DNA of 64,000 nt, from the NCBI RefSeq assembly GCF_003752025.1, contig NZ_RJKR01000006.1, positions 469,466-533,465 on the forward strand. Direction: 5' to 3'. Of the stretch, positions 23,503 through 31,980 are shown piece by piece. Positions within the stretch are counted from its first letter, which is position 1. Each line of letters opens with the position of its first letter. The notes beneath the pieces are model-generated. The model ran no database searches. It worked only from the letters and a program-made list of their open reading frames with translations, and had not been told where the DNA came from. Source of the stretch: Curtobacterium sp. PhB115. GTDB taxonomy: Bacteria; Actinomycetota; Actinomycetes; Actinomycetales; Microbacteriaceae. The position numbers were made by a program, and so were the translations under genes.

Positions 23503-24240
23503 ATGTCGAAACCGACCATCGTCCTCGTCCACGGAGCGTGGGCCGACGGCTCCAGCTGGGACCTCGTCACGGCTCCACTGCAGGAGCAGGGCTACACCGT
23601 CCTGGTCCCGCCCAACCCGTTGCGCGGTGTCGCGAGCGACGCGGCGTCCATCTCGTCGTTCGTCGCGCAGCGCACCACCGGTCCCGTCGTCGTCGTGGGG
23701 CACTCGTACGGCGGCTTCGTGATCTCGAACGCGGAGTTCTCGAACGACGTCCGAGCGCTCGTCTACGTCGACGGCTTCATCCCGGACGAGGGCGAGTTCG
23801 TCTTCCAGCTGCTCGGGGGATCCGGTTCCGCGCTCGACGTCCCCGACCCGACGAGCGTGCTCGACCTGATCGCGTACCCGGGCTCGCCGGAGGGGGACCT
23901 CGAGGCCTACCTCAAGCCGGAGACCGTGCACCGGTACTTCGCGCAGGACCTGCCCGACCAGGACCGCGGACTCGTCGCCGCCCGGCAACGGCCGATCACG
24001 CTGAGCGCCAACACCGCACCGTCCGGACCGCCGTCGTGGTCGGACCGCCCGGTGTGGGCGGTCGTCGGCACCGAGGACCTCGTCATCCCACCGGCGGTGC
24101 TCCGCTCGATGGCGGAACGTGCTGGAGCGACGATCACCGAGGTGGCGGCGTCGCACGTCTCCATGGTGTCGCACCCGGAGGCCGCGATCGCGGCGATCAC
24201 GGCCGCAGCCGCGGTCGCGCAGCCGGCCGAGATGAGCTGA
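23503..24240 (+). CDS. Alpha/beta-hydrolase fold protein
   Basis: The 245-residue protein begins KPTIVLVHGAWADGSSW, the oxyanion-hole HG motif, and has the nucleophile elbow VVGHSYGGF (Ser near residue 70) and a C-terminal ASHVSMVSHPEA with the likely catalytic His. This small HGAW-type group contains esterases and many uncharacterised hydrolases. The ATG at 23503 follows GAGGA, whereas longer starts lack a ribosome site. It converges with the LamG gene across a shared hairpin and appears to be a single-gene unit. Confidence 0.85.
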   Translation: MSKPTIVLVHGAWADGSSWDLVTAPLQEQGYTVLVPPNPLRGVASDAASISSFVAQRTTGPVVVVGHSYGGFVISNAEFSNDVRALVYVDGFIPDEGEFVFQLLGGSGSALDVPDPTSVLDLIAYPGSPEGDLEAYLKPETVHRYFAQDLPDQDRGLVAARQRPITLSANTAPSGPPSWSDRPVWAVVGTEDLVIPPAVLRSMAERAGATITEVAASHVSMVSHPEAAIAAITAAAAVAQPAEMS

Positions 24241-24253
24241 CGCGACCGGCAGG

Positions 24254-24297
24254 CGGCCTGGAGGCGCGGGGCGGGCCCGCCCGGCGCCTCCAGGCCG
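24254..24297. terminator. Hairpin-family copy 2 (between convergent genes)
   Basis: CGGCCTGGAGGCGC (24254-24267) pairs exactly with 24284-24297 over a 16-nt loop. It sits between the stop codons of the hydrolase and LamG genes and could terminate both. Confidence 0.75.
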
Positions 24298-25152
24298 TCA
24301 GCGACCCGCTGCTGCGTGTGCGGCGACCTGGGTGGCGGACAGTTCCGTCCCGTAGACGGCCGCGTACCGCATCGATCCGGTGAAGTAGGGGTTGGCGGGG
24401 CTCCCCGGCCAGCCGCTGACCGTGTCGTAGCCGATGCGGAAGTAGCCGGTGTAGGGCTCCGGGTTCTTGAACGCAGCGTTCGACGCGACCAGCGTGCCGT
24501 CGACGTACAGGCGCATGCCGTTCGTCGGCGACATCGTCGTCACCGCGTGGTGCCACGCACCGTCGGTGTAGGCCTTCGGCGACGTGACGACCTGGGTCGT
24601 GCCGCTGTAGGTACCGAACACGAGCTGTCCGCTCGTGTTGAGGTAGAGCTTGCGGTCGTGCTGCCCGGAGCCACCGGTCTGGCTGCTGCCGAAGCCGATG
24701 AGCTGTCCGCCGGCGACCGTGGTCTTGAACCAGACCTCTTCACTGAAGGTCGTCGGGTTGGCGTAGGAGCGCGAGGTGGAGACGTAGCTCGTGGAGCCGT
24801 TCAGCACGTAGGCGCTGCCGGTGTCCCGCGGGCAGGCGTTCGGGTCGGGCGTGACCGCCGTCATCGAGCCCTGGTAGGTGCCGTTCACGCCGCGTCCCGA
24901 CCAGTCGGTGGCGGTCTTCGCGTTCGTCGACTCGGTGAGCCGGTACGCGAACAGGGCGTTCGCGGTGTCCGCACCGACGGCACCGGTGCACGTGAAGTAC
25001 GGGGCGGTCGCAGCGGTGTTCGTGTCGTCGCGAACCGTGGCGCTGTAGGCGGAACGGGTCGGTGCGAACTGGTTGAGCAGGACGACGACGGCCAGGGCGA
25101 CCACGAGCAGGAGGGCGACGACGCGGCCGTCACGCAGGCGGCGGAGGATCAC
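24298..25152 (-). CDS. Membrane-anchored or SipW-exported LamG-domain protein
   Basis: The 284-residue protein has one N-terminal hydrophobic segment (VVALLLVVALAVVVLLNQF) and a LamG/concanavalin-type fold (about 80-270: NGSTSYVSTS, EEVWFKTT, DRKLYLNTSGQLVFGTY, DGAWHHAVTTM, RLYVDGTLV). After the hydrophobic segment comes SATVRDDTNTAAT, resembling ASITNSSNTAGS in the TasA-like protein upstream, so it may be cleaved by the neighbouring signal peptidase. LamG domains bind carbohydrates or proteins on surfaces. The GTG start at 25152 overlaps the signal-peptidase stop as GTGA. Confidence 0.78.
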   Translation of the reverse strand: MILRRLRDGRVVALLLVVALAVVVLLNQFAPTRSAYSATVRDDTNTAATAPYFTCTGAVGADTANALFAYRLTESTNAKTATDWSGRGVNGTYQGSMTAVTPDPNACPRDTGSAYVLNGSTSYVSTSRSYANPTTFSEEVWFKTTVAGGQLIGFGSSQTGGSGQHDRKLYLNTSGQLVFGTYSGTTQVVTSPKAYTDGAWHHAVTTMSPTNGMRLYVDGTLVASNAAFKNPEPYTGYFRIGYDTVSGWPGSPANPYFTGSMRYAAVYGTELSATQVAAHAAAGR

Positions 25153-26033
25153 GAGGGACGCACCGCCTCGACGCGGCCGACGGCCAGGCAGGCCACGAGC
25201 GGCACCAGGCACACGGCGATCAGGGCGACCCAGCCCAGGGGGTCGAGTGCGATGTTCGACGTCAGCTGGTAGTGACCGTTCCCCGTGAGCTCGTGGATGA
25301 CGACCCGGCCGACCTCGCCGTCGACGAGGTGGACGGTGTTGCCGCCGTGTGCGTCGATGCGGACCGGGAAGATGCCGGACGAGATGACGGTGGCCTCGAC
25401 GCCGGTCGGGCTCGAGGTGTTCGTGATGGTCGTGACGTTCACGAAGGGCTTGAGGAGGAACGCGGCGTACGACGCGGTCAGCGCACCGCCGGCGATCCGG
25501 AGGCAGGTGCGGGTCACCCGGTCCGTGAACGCGCTGGTCAGGGTCCAGATGAGCAGGGTGCCGATGAGCAGGATCGGAGCGGCGCGGAAGAGCCAGCCGA
25601 GGTGCGGGACCAGGAGTGCGGGGGTGCCGATGACGTCGGCCTGCGAGAGGGTCCACGGGTCGGTGGCGCCGTTCACGTCGCCGCGGGTGTGGATGCCGCC
25701 GTCCGCGTCGATCGCGATGATGCGGTGCGTGTAGACGACGTCCTGGTTCGCTGCGGTCTCGAAGGACACGATGTCGCCGACGTGCAGGGTGTCGACGTCG
25801 ACCGGGAGGTCGAGCACCAGGGTGCCGACGGGGGCGGCCTCGCCCATCGAGGGGGTCTCGACGACGAACCAGCGGCCGCCGGCGGAGAGGAACAGGACCG
25901 CAGCGCCGAGCAGGAGTGCGGCGAGTGCGGCGACCGACCAGGCGAGGACCGTCTCGGAGCGGGTGACGGCACGGCCCCGGAGGATCGGGCGGTCGAGCGT
26001 GCCGGTCAGCGGGATCGCCGTGGTCTGGCTCAT
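25149..26033 (-). CDS. SipW-like signal peptidase I with extended C-terminal part
   Basis: The 294-residue protein has an N-terminal membrane helix, catalytic Ser62 in VETPSMG, and His103 in YTHRII where bacterial enzymes have Lys. This is the Ser-His S26B type (SipW/archaeal), and HTRGDVN follows. Residues after about 140 form another helix (ILLIGTLLIWTLTSAF), an extracytoplasmic strand-rich region and a final helix, much longer than minimal SipW. It is encoded between two likely substrates, as for SipW with TasA. It should cleave their signal peptides at the outer face of the membrane. Confidence 0.85.
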   Translation of the reverse strand: MSQTTAIPLTGTLDRPILRGRAVTRSETVLAWSVAALAALLLGAAVLFLSAGGRWFVVETPSMGEAAPVGTLVLDLPVDVDTLHVGDIVSFETAANQDVVYTHRIIAIDADGGIHTRGDVNGATDPWTLSQADVIGTPALLVPHLGWLFRAAPILLIGTLLIWTLTSAFTDRVTRTCLRIAGGALTASYAAFLLKPFVNVTTITNTSSPTGVEATVISSGIFPVRIDAHGGNTVHLVDGEVGRVVIHELTGNGHYQLTSNIALDPLGWVALIAVCLVPLVACLAVGRVEAVRPS

Positions 26034-26055
26034 GTGCTGCTCCGGTCGGTCGTGG

Positions 26056-26080
26056 GGTGCTGGTGCTGGTGCTGGGTGCT
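26056..26080 (+). repeat. GGTGCT hexamer array
   Basis: Three tandem GGTGCT units, one extra G and a fourth GGTGCT lie in the 155-nt gap before the signal peptidase gene. It is a probable slippage repeat with no evident function. Confidence 0.7.
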
Positions 26081-26152
26081 GGTGGAGAAGGTGGCGACGC
26101 TCGACCGTCGGGGGGTGCGGTCGAGCGTCGCCGGTCTGGGGTCACGGGACGT

Positions 26153-26182
26153 TCCGGGCCGGCCGGGGGGAGCCGGCCCGGA
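26153..26182. terminator. Hairpin just after the TasA-like gene
   Basis: TCCGGGCCGGC (26153-26163) and its exact complement (26172-26182) form an 11-bp stem with an 8-nt loop, 6 nt past the TasA-like stop. It probably reduces read-through to the signal peptidase gene, so the structural protein would be made in excess. Confidence 0.65.
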
Positions 26183-26188
26183 GCGGGA

Positions 26189-26842
26189 TCAGGCCGTGAA
26201 CGTCCAGGTCATGGGGACCGAGGCCGCGAGGCCCTGGTAGGTGTTGCCCGCCGACGAGTCGAGGGTCACCGCGAAGTTGAACGGGACGCTCGCACCGGCG
26301 GCCGGGGCCTGCGGCATCGTGAAGGCCGACGCCGCTGCACCCTTGAAGCTGGCGAGCGTGCCGCTGAAGACGGTGGTCGAGCCGGAGGTGATGACGAGGT
26401 TCATCTTCGCGCAGAGGTCGGTCGCGGTGCCGTTGGCCGAGCCGTTCGTCGACTGGGTGCAGGTGGCGCCCGGGTTCAGCGTGAAGGTGCTGGCGCTCGC
26501 GGTGCCGGTGTTCTTGATCGTGATGGCGGTGTTGACCGTGTTGCCCGGGGTCATCGTCGTGCTGCCGCCGAACTTGTTGATGGTCGAGCAGGTCGCCGAG
26601 TTCGTCGAGACCGATCCACCGTCGGTGCTGAGGCACGTGACCGTGGCGCCGGCGTTCTGCTCCTGCATGATCAGCGTGCCGCTGCCGGCGGTGTTGCTGC
26701 TGTTCGTGATGCTCGCGGCGAACCCGGAGAGCGTGCCGGTGAGCGAGAGGGAGAGGAGCACGGCGGCGAAGATGCCGGCCAGGAGGGCCACGGGTGCGAA
26801 GCGGATCCGCTTCAGTGCGGAGGTGCGGAGCTTGGTGGACAC
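26189..26842 (-). CDS. TasA/CalY-like protein with SipW-type signal peptide
   Basis: The 217-residue precursor has a basic N-terminus, a hydrophobic helix (APVALLAGIFAAVLLSLSLTG) and the motif TLSGFAASITNSSNTAGSGTL, characteristic of SipW-dependent alternate-signal exported proteins. The mature part is Ser/Thr/Asn-rich and strand-like, with four Cys and NTAITIKNTGTASASTFTL. Such proteins form extracellular fibres or surface layers in Bacillus; the role here is inferred. The GTG at 26842 was chosen because GAGG lies 6 nt upstream; an ATG four codons earlier is possible. A signal peptidase gene follows. Confidence 0.82.
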   Translation of the reverse strand: MSTKLRTSALKRIRFAPVALLAGIFAAVLLSLSLTGTLSGFAASITNSSNTAGSGTLIMQEQNAGATVTCLSTDGGSVSTNSATCSTINKFGGSTTMTPGNTVNTAITIKNTGTASASTFTLNPGATCTQSTNGSANGTATDLCAKMNLVITSGSTTVFSGTLASFKGAAASAFTMPQAPAAGASVPFNFAVTLDSSAGNTYQGLAASVPMTWTFTA

Positions 26843-26927
26843 GGGGTACCTCATCGGTTCGGTGGTGCTCGAAGGTTGGGGAAGCAAGTCACTCGGGCGG
26901 ATTTGCTTCAATCATTAAGATAGTCAC

Positions 26928-26937
26928 TGGTTCACCA
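26928..26937. promoter_or_regulatory. Candidate MarR operator between the TasA-like and MarR genes
   Basis: TGGTTCACCA, with inverted TGGT/ACCA arms, lies in a comparatively AT-rich stretch (26900-26945) that should contain both divergent promoters. AGTCACT/AGCCACT repeats flank it. Binding by the adjacent MarR protein is inferred. Confidence 0.35.
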
Positions 26938-27014
26938 AGTTAGCCACTCGCCCATCTACCCCAGTGCGGGGGACGCTCGTGTCCCCCTGGTACCCGACAT
27001 GCAAGGATTCCCTC

Positions 27015-27470
27015 GTGCCAGCAGCAGCAAGCGACGACGACGCAGCCGACCTCATGGCCGCGTTCGCCGCCGTCGTGCGCGCGAACGCGAGCCTGGTGAG
27101 TCAGCTCAGCACCCGAGCGGGGGTGCACGAGAACGCCCTCCGGGCACTCGTGCTCATCAGCGACACCGGGTACTCCACCCCGACGGAGGTCGCCGGGTAC
27201 CTCGGCCTGACCTCGGGTGCGGTGACGAACATGATCGACCGGATGAGCACCGCTGGCCTGCTCGAGCGCGCGCCGAACCCGGCCGACCGCCGCGGTTCCT
27301 TGCTGCGCTTGCTGCCGCCGGGCGACGCCGTGGTCGCGGACTACCGGCAGCGGTACGCCGCCATGCTCCGCGCGGTCGACGGCGCGCACGGCGGCGAGCT
27401 GCACGAGGTGCTGAACGACCTGGCGACGAGCCTGTACGAGCAGGCCGCTGCGGCGGTCCCGGAGGAGTAG
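27015..27470 (+). CDS. MarR-family transcriptional regulator
   Basis: The 151-residue protein has a MarR winged helix (STPTEVAGYLGLTSGAVTNMIDRMSTAGLLERAPNPADRR) between helices that form the dimer. The DRR wing and downstream helix are standard. The GTG at 27015 follows AAGGA at normal spacing; an upstream ATG would add 17 residues without a ribosome site. It is divergent from the TasA-like/signal peptidase/LamG operon and probably represses it. It converges with the large gene at 27489-29519. Confidence 0.87.
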   Translation: MPAAASDDDAADLMAAFAAVVRANASLVSQLSTRAGVHENALRALVLISDTGYSTPTEVAGYLGLTSGAVTNMIDRMSTAGLLERAPNPADRRGSLLRLLPPGDAVVADYRQRYAAMLRAVDGAHGGELHEVLNDLATSLYEQAAAAVPEE

Positions 27471-27488
27471 CCGGGTCCTCGCCGGCGA

Positions 27489-29519
27489 TCAGCTGACGAC
27501 CACCCGCGCCCTGTCGAGGTTCTGGACGAGCTCGTGCCCGGTGCCGGACGCGCCCGCGGGCTGTGCCGTCGCCCGGACCGTCACGAAGTACGTCCCCGGC
27601 TCCGCGAACGCCAGGCGCCTGCTCGACGAGACAGTGCGCGCGGGGGTCACCGACTCGGCTCGGTACCCTGCGCCGCGGCCGTCGTCCCACTCGACCGCGA
27701 CGACCTCGCCTCCACCTGGAGGAGCGGTGACCGTCGCGGTGAGCTCCACGACGTCCCCGACCCGCGCCGTGAACCGGCGGGATCCCCCGGAGGACAGGTC
27801 CACGACCGGCTGGACCCCGCCGCGCTCGAGGGCACCTGGTGGCACGACCGTCTGACCGTCGATGACCCGGTACTGCGTCGACGCCGCAGGTTCGACCCCG
27901 TCCTCGACCCACCGCGCGAGTGCCCGGAGCGCCTGCTGGAGCACACCGAGGTAGCTCACGGTGCGCGTCGGGAACTCCTGGTGCTCGTCGTCCCCGTGCA
28001 GGGCGTTGTCGACGAACCAGAGGCGGAACAGGGAGTCCGCGTCGTCCCCGAGGTGTTCGACGACCTTCCGCCGGTACCAGTCGGCCTGCCACGCGAAGGC
28101 CTCACGGTCGAGCAGGCTGGAGACGACGATCACCTTGTCGCCGATCCGGCCGCTCTGGACGGTACCCGAGGCATGGGCAGCGAACACCGGTCCGAGCAGG
28201 AACGGCCGCTGCGGGAGCCTCGGCTGGCCGTGCTCGTCACGGAACTGGTCCCACACCGGGTACGAGGCGTCCGGCACCTGGTGCCGGTGGTAGGTCTGGG
28301 CTGCGAGGAAGTTCGAGTTGTCGATGCGGACCTCGTCGCCGACGGCGATGCGACCGATCGTCGCCGCGTCGTTGTCGAGGTCGATCACCGCAGTGTTCCC
28401 GGACGTGCCGCTCAAGCGGATCCGGGCACCGGCTGCGGCACCCGTCCGCACCTGGAGCTCGGCACCGGCGACGTCGTGGTCGAGGGTGTGGGCGAGCGAG
28501 AACGCGGCGACGTCGGCGTCCCCGATCTCCTCGTAGACCGGCTCGACACCGCCGACGCCGGTGAACCCGGACCGGTCCGCGACCACGCCGGCGGCCACCG
28601 CTGCGGCCGTGGACAGCAGGCCGGTCACCGTGGTGTCCACCCGGGTGCGTTCCTGGTGGACGGCGTCGTCGGGGTCGGCCCCGGGGTAGCCGTCGACGTT
28701 CCAGAAGTCGTGGTCGAAGTAGGTGGGGTCGGCCATCACGATGCCCGGGTACAGCGCGCTGAACGCGTGGGTGCCGAGCGTCTCCCAGGCGAACCACCCG
28801 CGGGCCGGGAACCCCATCCGGGTCACCTCGGCGAGCGCCTCCGCCTGCACGTCCGTCAACCCGTCGAACGGTGAGCGGTCGCTGCCGACGTCGGACGCGT
28901 CGACGATGTCGGGGAACGCGTCCCGCAGGATCCGCTGCGCCCGCATCCGGACCGTGAAGACGTTCGGGATCGCCATCGGGCTCCCGACGACGTACGGGAC
29001 GTAGCCGTCCCAGACGCCCGTGGTGTTCTCGGCGGCGCCGATCGTCCGGTACGCGCCGCCACTCCCGCCGTACGCGTAGCCGTGCGGGCGGTGCGGTCCG
29101 TAGACCTGCTCGGCGACGACCCGGGAGTACCGGGCTGCCGCCGCGTTCGCTCCCCAGGCACCGATGGTCGGGTCGAGCCCGGACATCGGGTCCCCGGCGG
29201 CTTCCCCACCGCCGTTCGTCTCGACGAAGTAGGCGCCGCTCGACGCCGAGAAGCCGATCTTGTCAGCCTGTCCGGTCGCCGTCTGCGCGAGGTCCTCGCG
29301 CAGCGGTCGCGGCGTGACGTGCTGGAAGAAGCGCCCCTGGTACTGCTCCGTCGGCGGGAAGTAGAACGAGAACCGGGTGTCCGTGCCGTGGAAGCCGCCG
29401 TGGACGTAGCGGTGCCGCACGGGCACGTCGCGCCACTCGTCGACGTCGGTGTACGGGCGGTCGAAGAGGTCCTCGGTGGGATTCCCGGTCGACTCGGGGA
29501 CCTGGGTGGTGTCGGTCAT
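27489..29519 (-). CDS. Large hydrolase-like protein with C-terminal PKD-like domain (unknown function)
   Basis: I cannot name the family of this 676-residue protein. Residues 147-156 read GYAYGGSGGA, a plausible alpha/beta-hydrolase elbow with Ser153. A late WFVDNALHGDDEHQE segment could supply the catalytic His. The middle contains a strand-rich region (GARIRLSGTSGNTAVIDLDNDAATIGRIAVGDEVRID) and the last 100 residues look like a PKD/Ig-type domain (DVVELTATVTAPPGGGEVVAVEWDDG, then FAEPGTYFVTVRA). No signal peptide is visible. It follows a TetR gene and a GPH-type transporter gene on the same strand, suggesting a role in degrading an imported compound. Confidence 0.7.
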   Translation of the reverse strand: MTDTTQVPESTGNPTEDLFDRPYTDVDEWRDVPVRHRYVHGGFHGTDTRFSFYFPPTEQYQGRFFQHVTPRPLREDLAQTATGQADKIGFSASSGAYFVETNGGGEAAGDPMSGLDPTIGAWGANAAAARYSRVVAEQVYGPHRPHGYAYGGSGGAYRTIGAAENTTGVWDGYVPYVVGSPMAIPNVFTVRMRAQRILRDAFPDIVDASDVGSDRSPFDGLTDVQAEALAEVTRMGFPARGWFAWETLGTHAFSALYPGIVMADPTYFDHDFWNVDGYPGADPDDAVHQERTRVDTTVTGLLSTAAAVAAGVVADRSGFTGVGGVEPVYEEIGDADVAAFSLAHTLDHDVAGAELQVRTGAAAGARIRLSGTSGNTAVIDLDNDAATIGRIAVGDEVRIDNSNFLAAQTYHRHQVPDASYPVWDQFRDEHGQPRLPQRPFLLGPVFAAHASGTVQSGRIGDKVIVVSSLLDREAFAWQADWYRRKVVEHLGDDADSLFRLWFVDNALHGDDEHQEFPTRTVSYLGVLQQALRALARWVEDGVEPAASTQYRVIDGQTVVPPGALERGGVQPVVDLSSGGSRRFTARVGDVVELTATVTAPPGGGEVVAVEWDDGRGAGYRAESVTPARTVSSSRRLAFAEPGTYFVTVRATAQPAGASGTGHELVQNLDRARVVVS

Positions 29520-29566
29520 GTCGTTCTCCTCACGCCCACTGGTGGGGCGACGTCGTTCGTGGCGGG

Positions 29567-30232
29567 TCAGAGCCCTGCCGTCGGGTCGGTCATCGCGGCG
29601 ACCATCTCGGTCCAGTTCCGTCCGGTGAGCCGGCGGATCCCGTCGAGGAGCATCTCGCCGATGTCCAGGTCGGGGTCGACCGCGTGCATGGACGCGAGCC
29701 CCTCCCACAGTGCGAAGACCTGCCGCCCCACCGCCGCCGGGTCCAGCGAGGGGTGTGCGAGTCCGGCGCGCTGCTGTTGCTCGACCACCGCGGTCCAGAG
29801 CCGGATGCCCTCCGACGTGCGGTGCGCGATGTAGGCGGCGGCAGGGTGGTCCTCGGACACCGCCTGTCCCTTGACCACCTGGTACAGGCGGCGCCGGTGC
29901 AGTTCGGTCGGGGTCCTGGCGTTCGCGACCGCTCGGAGGCCGTCCAGGTCCAGGTCGGGTGCGAGCCCCGTGTCGCCGGTCCGCGGGTCGCGGTGCGACG
30001 CGAGGGCGTCGGCGAGTTCGAGTGCCGCGATGACCAGGTGGTCCTTCGTGGGGAAGTGGTAGAGCAGCGTCGCTTCGTTGGTGTCGGAGCGCTCCGCCGC
30101 GAGCGCCGTGGTCACCTTCTCGTGACCGAGCTCGTCGACGATGTCGAGGACCGCCTGGGCGATCGTCTCGCGGCGTCGCTGGGACCGGGCGTAGGGGCCG
30201 CGCTTGTTCCGTGTGCCTTCGGGGGTGGTCAT
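29567..30232 (-). CDS. TetR-family transcriptional regulator
   Basis: The 221-residue protein has an N-terminal TetR helix-turn-helix (RRETIAQAVLDIVDELGHEKVTTALAAERSDTNEATLLYHFPTKDHLV) with the characteristic YHF-K-L motif, and an all-helical ligand domain. It lies between the GPH-type transporter gene (34 nt upstream) and the large hydrolase-like gene (47 nt downstream), all on the minus strand. It therefore probably regulates this three-gene unit. The ATG at 30232 begins the conserved frame; upstream extension lacks similarity. Confidence 0.88.
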   Translation of the reverse strand: MTTPEGTRNKRGPYARSQRRRETIAQAVLDIVDELGHEKVTTALAAERSDTNEATLLYHFPTKDHLVIAALELADALASHRDPRTGDTGLAPDLDLDGLRAVANARTPTELHRRRLYQVVKGQAVSEDHPAAAYIAHRTSEGIRLWTAVVEQQQRAGLAHPSLDPAAVGRQVFALWEGLASMHAVDPDLDIGEMLLDGIRRLTGRNWTEMVAAMTDPTAGL

Positions 30233-30266
30233 CGTCTCACCGTAGGTGGGTGGCTGCCGCGGGCGC

Positions 30267-31763
30267 TCACGCGCGCGGGGGCCCGTCGTCGGGGAGCGGG
30301 GTCTCGCTGTCCGCGGTCGCGACCGGCGTGGCGATGCCGCTCGCGGTCGGTGCGACCGCCCCGACGCCGTACTCCTTCGCGGCCCGCTCACGCTGCACCA
30401 TCACCGACGCGGTGATGACCGGCAGCTCCCGTTCGAAGCGCTGGTACCGCCACGCGATGACCGCGGCGACGATCGACAGCGCGGCAGGGATCCAGCTGTT
30501 CACCGCGATGATGCCGAGCGTCGCGGACGGCGTCTGCACCGATCGGGTGCCGTCGTACCCGGCGATCGAGAGCACGATCCCGCCGACACCCGCAGCGACC
30601 CCGACGCCGAGGTTCTGCGCGAAGCTGGTGATGCCTCCGCCGACGCTCTCGAGGCGCCGGTTCCCGAGGGACTCGTTGTACGTCGCGTTGTCGATCACGA
30701 GGACGGGCAGCAGGAACGCGATCGGTGTGCTGCCGGCGGCGGTGAACAGCGCGGCGACGAGGAGCAGCGGGATGTTCGCCCCGGCGAAGGAGTACATCGC
30801 GAACCCGATCGCACCGAGCACCGACGACACCATGATGATCGCCGAGATGGAGTACCGCTTGATGATCCGGGGGAAGAAGACCATCACGGGCAGGATGACG
30901 ATCGCCAGTGCGCCGGCGATGCCCAGCAGGCCGACGTTGCCCACGATGTAGCGGTAGTAGTAGGCGAGCGCGCCGAAGTTCCCGAGGACGGCGATGACGA
31001 ACTGGATCGCGGAGACGCTCCAGAGGTACGGGTTGCTCCGCAGCACCGTCGTGATGTCGCGGAGCGTCGCCCGCTGGGTCGTCTCCGGGTCGGGACGGTT
31101 CGTCTCCCGCACGGTGAAGAAGCGGATCAGGCCGATCAGGGCCAGCGGGATCGCGAACACCAGGATCATGTGCGACCACGCCGTCGTGGACTTGCCTGCT
31201 TGCCCGACCAGGACGGGGAACGTGATGCCGATCACGAGGCTGACGACCCCGATGACGACGCCGGACGCGGACGACGCCTTCGTGTACGCGTCGCGGTCCG
31301 CGAAGGCGCGGGTGAGGTACAGCGGCTGGTTCGCCAGGAACAGCGGGGAGAACACCGCGGTGACGAGCAGGTACGTCACGAACACCCACGCGTACTTCCC
31401 GACCTCACCGAGACCGCCGGGGGTGGAGAACAGCATGGCGGTGAAGATCCAGATGCCGACGATCGCGAGGTCGTAGGGTCGCGCCTTGCCCCACCGTGTC
31501 TCCGGGGACGCGTCGACCAGCCACCCGGCGAAGAGCACGCCGACGGCATCGACGATCTTGCTCGCGAGCAGCAGGCCGCCGACGATCGCCGGGGCGAGTC
31601 CGAGGGTGTCCGTGCAGTAGATCGTGAAGTACGTCAGGACGATGACGGATCCGGCCTGCGATGCGTGCGACGACGACCACGCGAGCAGCCGTCCGAACGG
31701 GATCCTGTTCGATCGATCGGGTGTCGAGCCCAGGGGCGATTGGGGTTCTGACGTCGTCGTCAT
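30267..31763 (-). CDS. MFS transporter, GPH (glycoside-pentoside-hexuronide) type
   Basis: The 498-residue protein has about 12 hydrophobic segments and the GPH-type pattern GGLLLASKIVDAVGVLFAGWLVDASPETRWGKARPY in the first half. These cation-symporters import sugars, glycosides or related acids. It has a strong predicted promoter (perfect TTGACA) and a GGAGGAG ribosome site. The C-terminal 40 residues are a hydrophilic cytoplasmic tail. It heads an operon with TetR and the large hydrolase-like protein, which may act on the imported substrate. Confidence 0.88.
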   Translation of the reverse strand: MTTTSEPQSPLGSTPDRSNRIPFGRLLAWSSSHASQAGSVIVLTYFTIYCTDTLGLAPAIVGGLLLASKIVDAVGVLFAGWLVDASPETRWGKARPYDLAIVGIWIFTAMLFSTPGGLGEVGKYAWVFVTYLLVTAVFSPLFLANQPLYLTRAFADRDAYTKASSASGVVIGVVSLVIGITFPVLVGQAGKSTTAWSHMILVFAIPLALIGLIRFFTVRETNRPDPETTQRATLRDITTVLRSNPYLWSVSAIQFVIAVLGNFGALAYYYRYIVGNVGLLGIAGALAIVILPVMVFFPRIIKRYSISAIIMVSSVLGAIGFAMYSFAGANIPLLLVAALFTAAGSTPIAFLLPVLVIDNATYNESLGNRRLESVGGGITSFAQNLGVGVAAGVGGIVLSIAGYDGTRSVQTPSATLGIIAVNSWIPAALSIVAAVIAWRYQRFERELPVITASVMVQRERAAKEYGVGAVAPTASGIATPVATADSETPLPDDGPPRA

Positions 31764-31803
31764 GGGACTCCTCCGTTGGAGCACTGCGTGTTCGGGTGAG
31801 CCG

Positions 31804-31833
31804 ATCGTAGGAGTGCCGAGTTCCCGGTGTCAA
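31804..31833 (-). promoter_or_regulatory. Promoter of the GPH transporter operon
   Basis: On the minus strand TTGACA (31828-31833) and TACGAT (31804-31809) are 18 bp apart, with the start codon about 40 nt downstream of the -10 box. The -35 box is the exact consensus, unusual in this GC-rich DNA. Confidence 0.65.
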
Positions 31834-31937
31834 TGCCAAACTTGAGTCACGACCAATTTTGCGCTCTTCCGCACGCCGTATGCCCGCGAATGGGGGTCGC
31901 CAGTGGTTGTTTTCCTGGTCTGGACCCAGCATTCACC

Positions 31938-31980
31938 GGCCTGGAGGCACGGGGCGGGCCCGCACCGTGCCTCCAGTCCG
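31938..31980. terminator. Hairpin-family copy 3 (downstream of the GMC oxidoreductase gene)
   Basis: CTGGAGGCACGG (31941-31952) pairs exactly with 31965-31976, and the stem continues past one mismatch. It begins 1 nt after the GMC stop codon, on the downstream side of that minus-strand gene. Confidence 0.7.

Noticed and set aside
26056..26080. GGTGCT hexamers as a phase-variation switch
   Set aside because: The array is short, not inside a coding frame and not between clear promoter elements. Slippage there would not change a protein.
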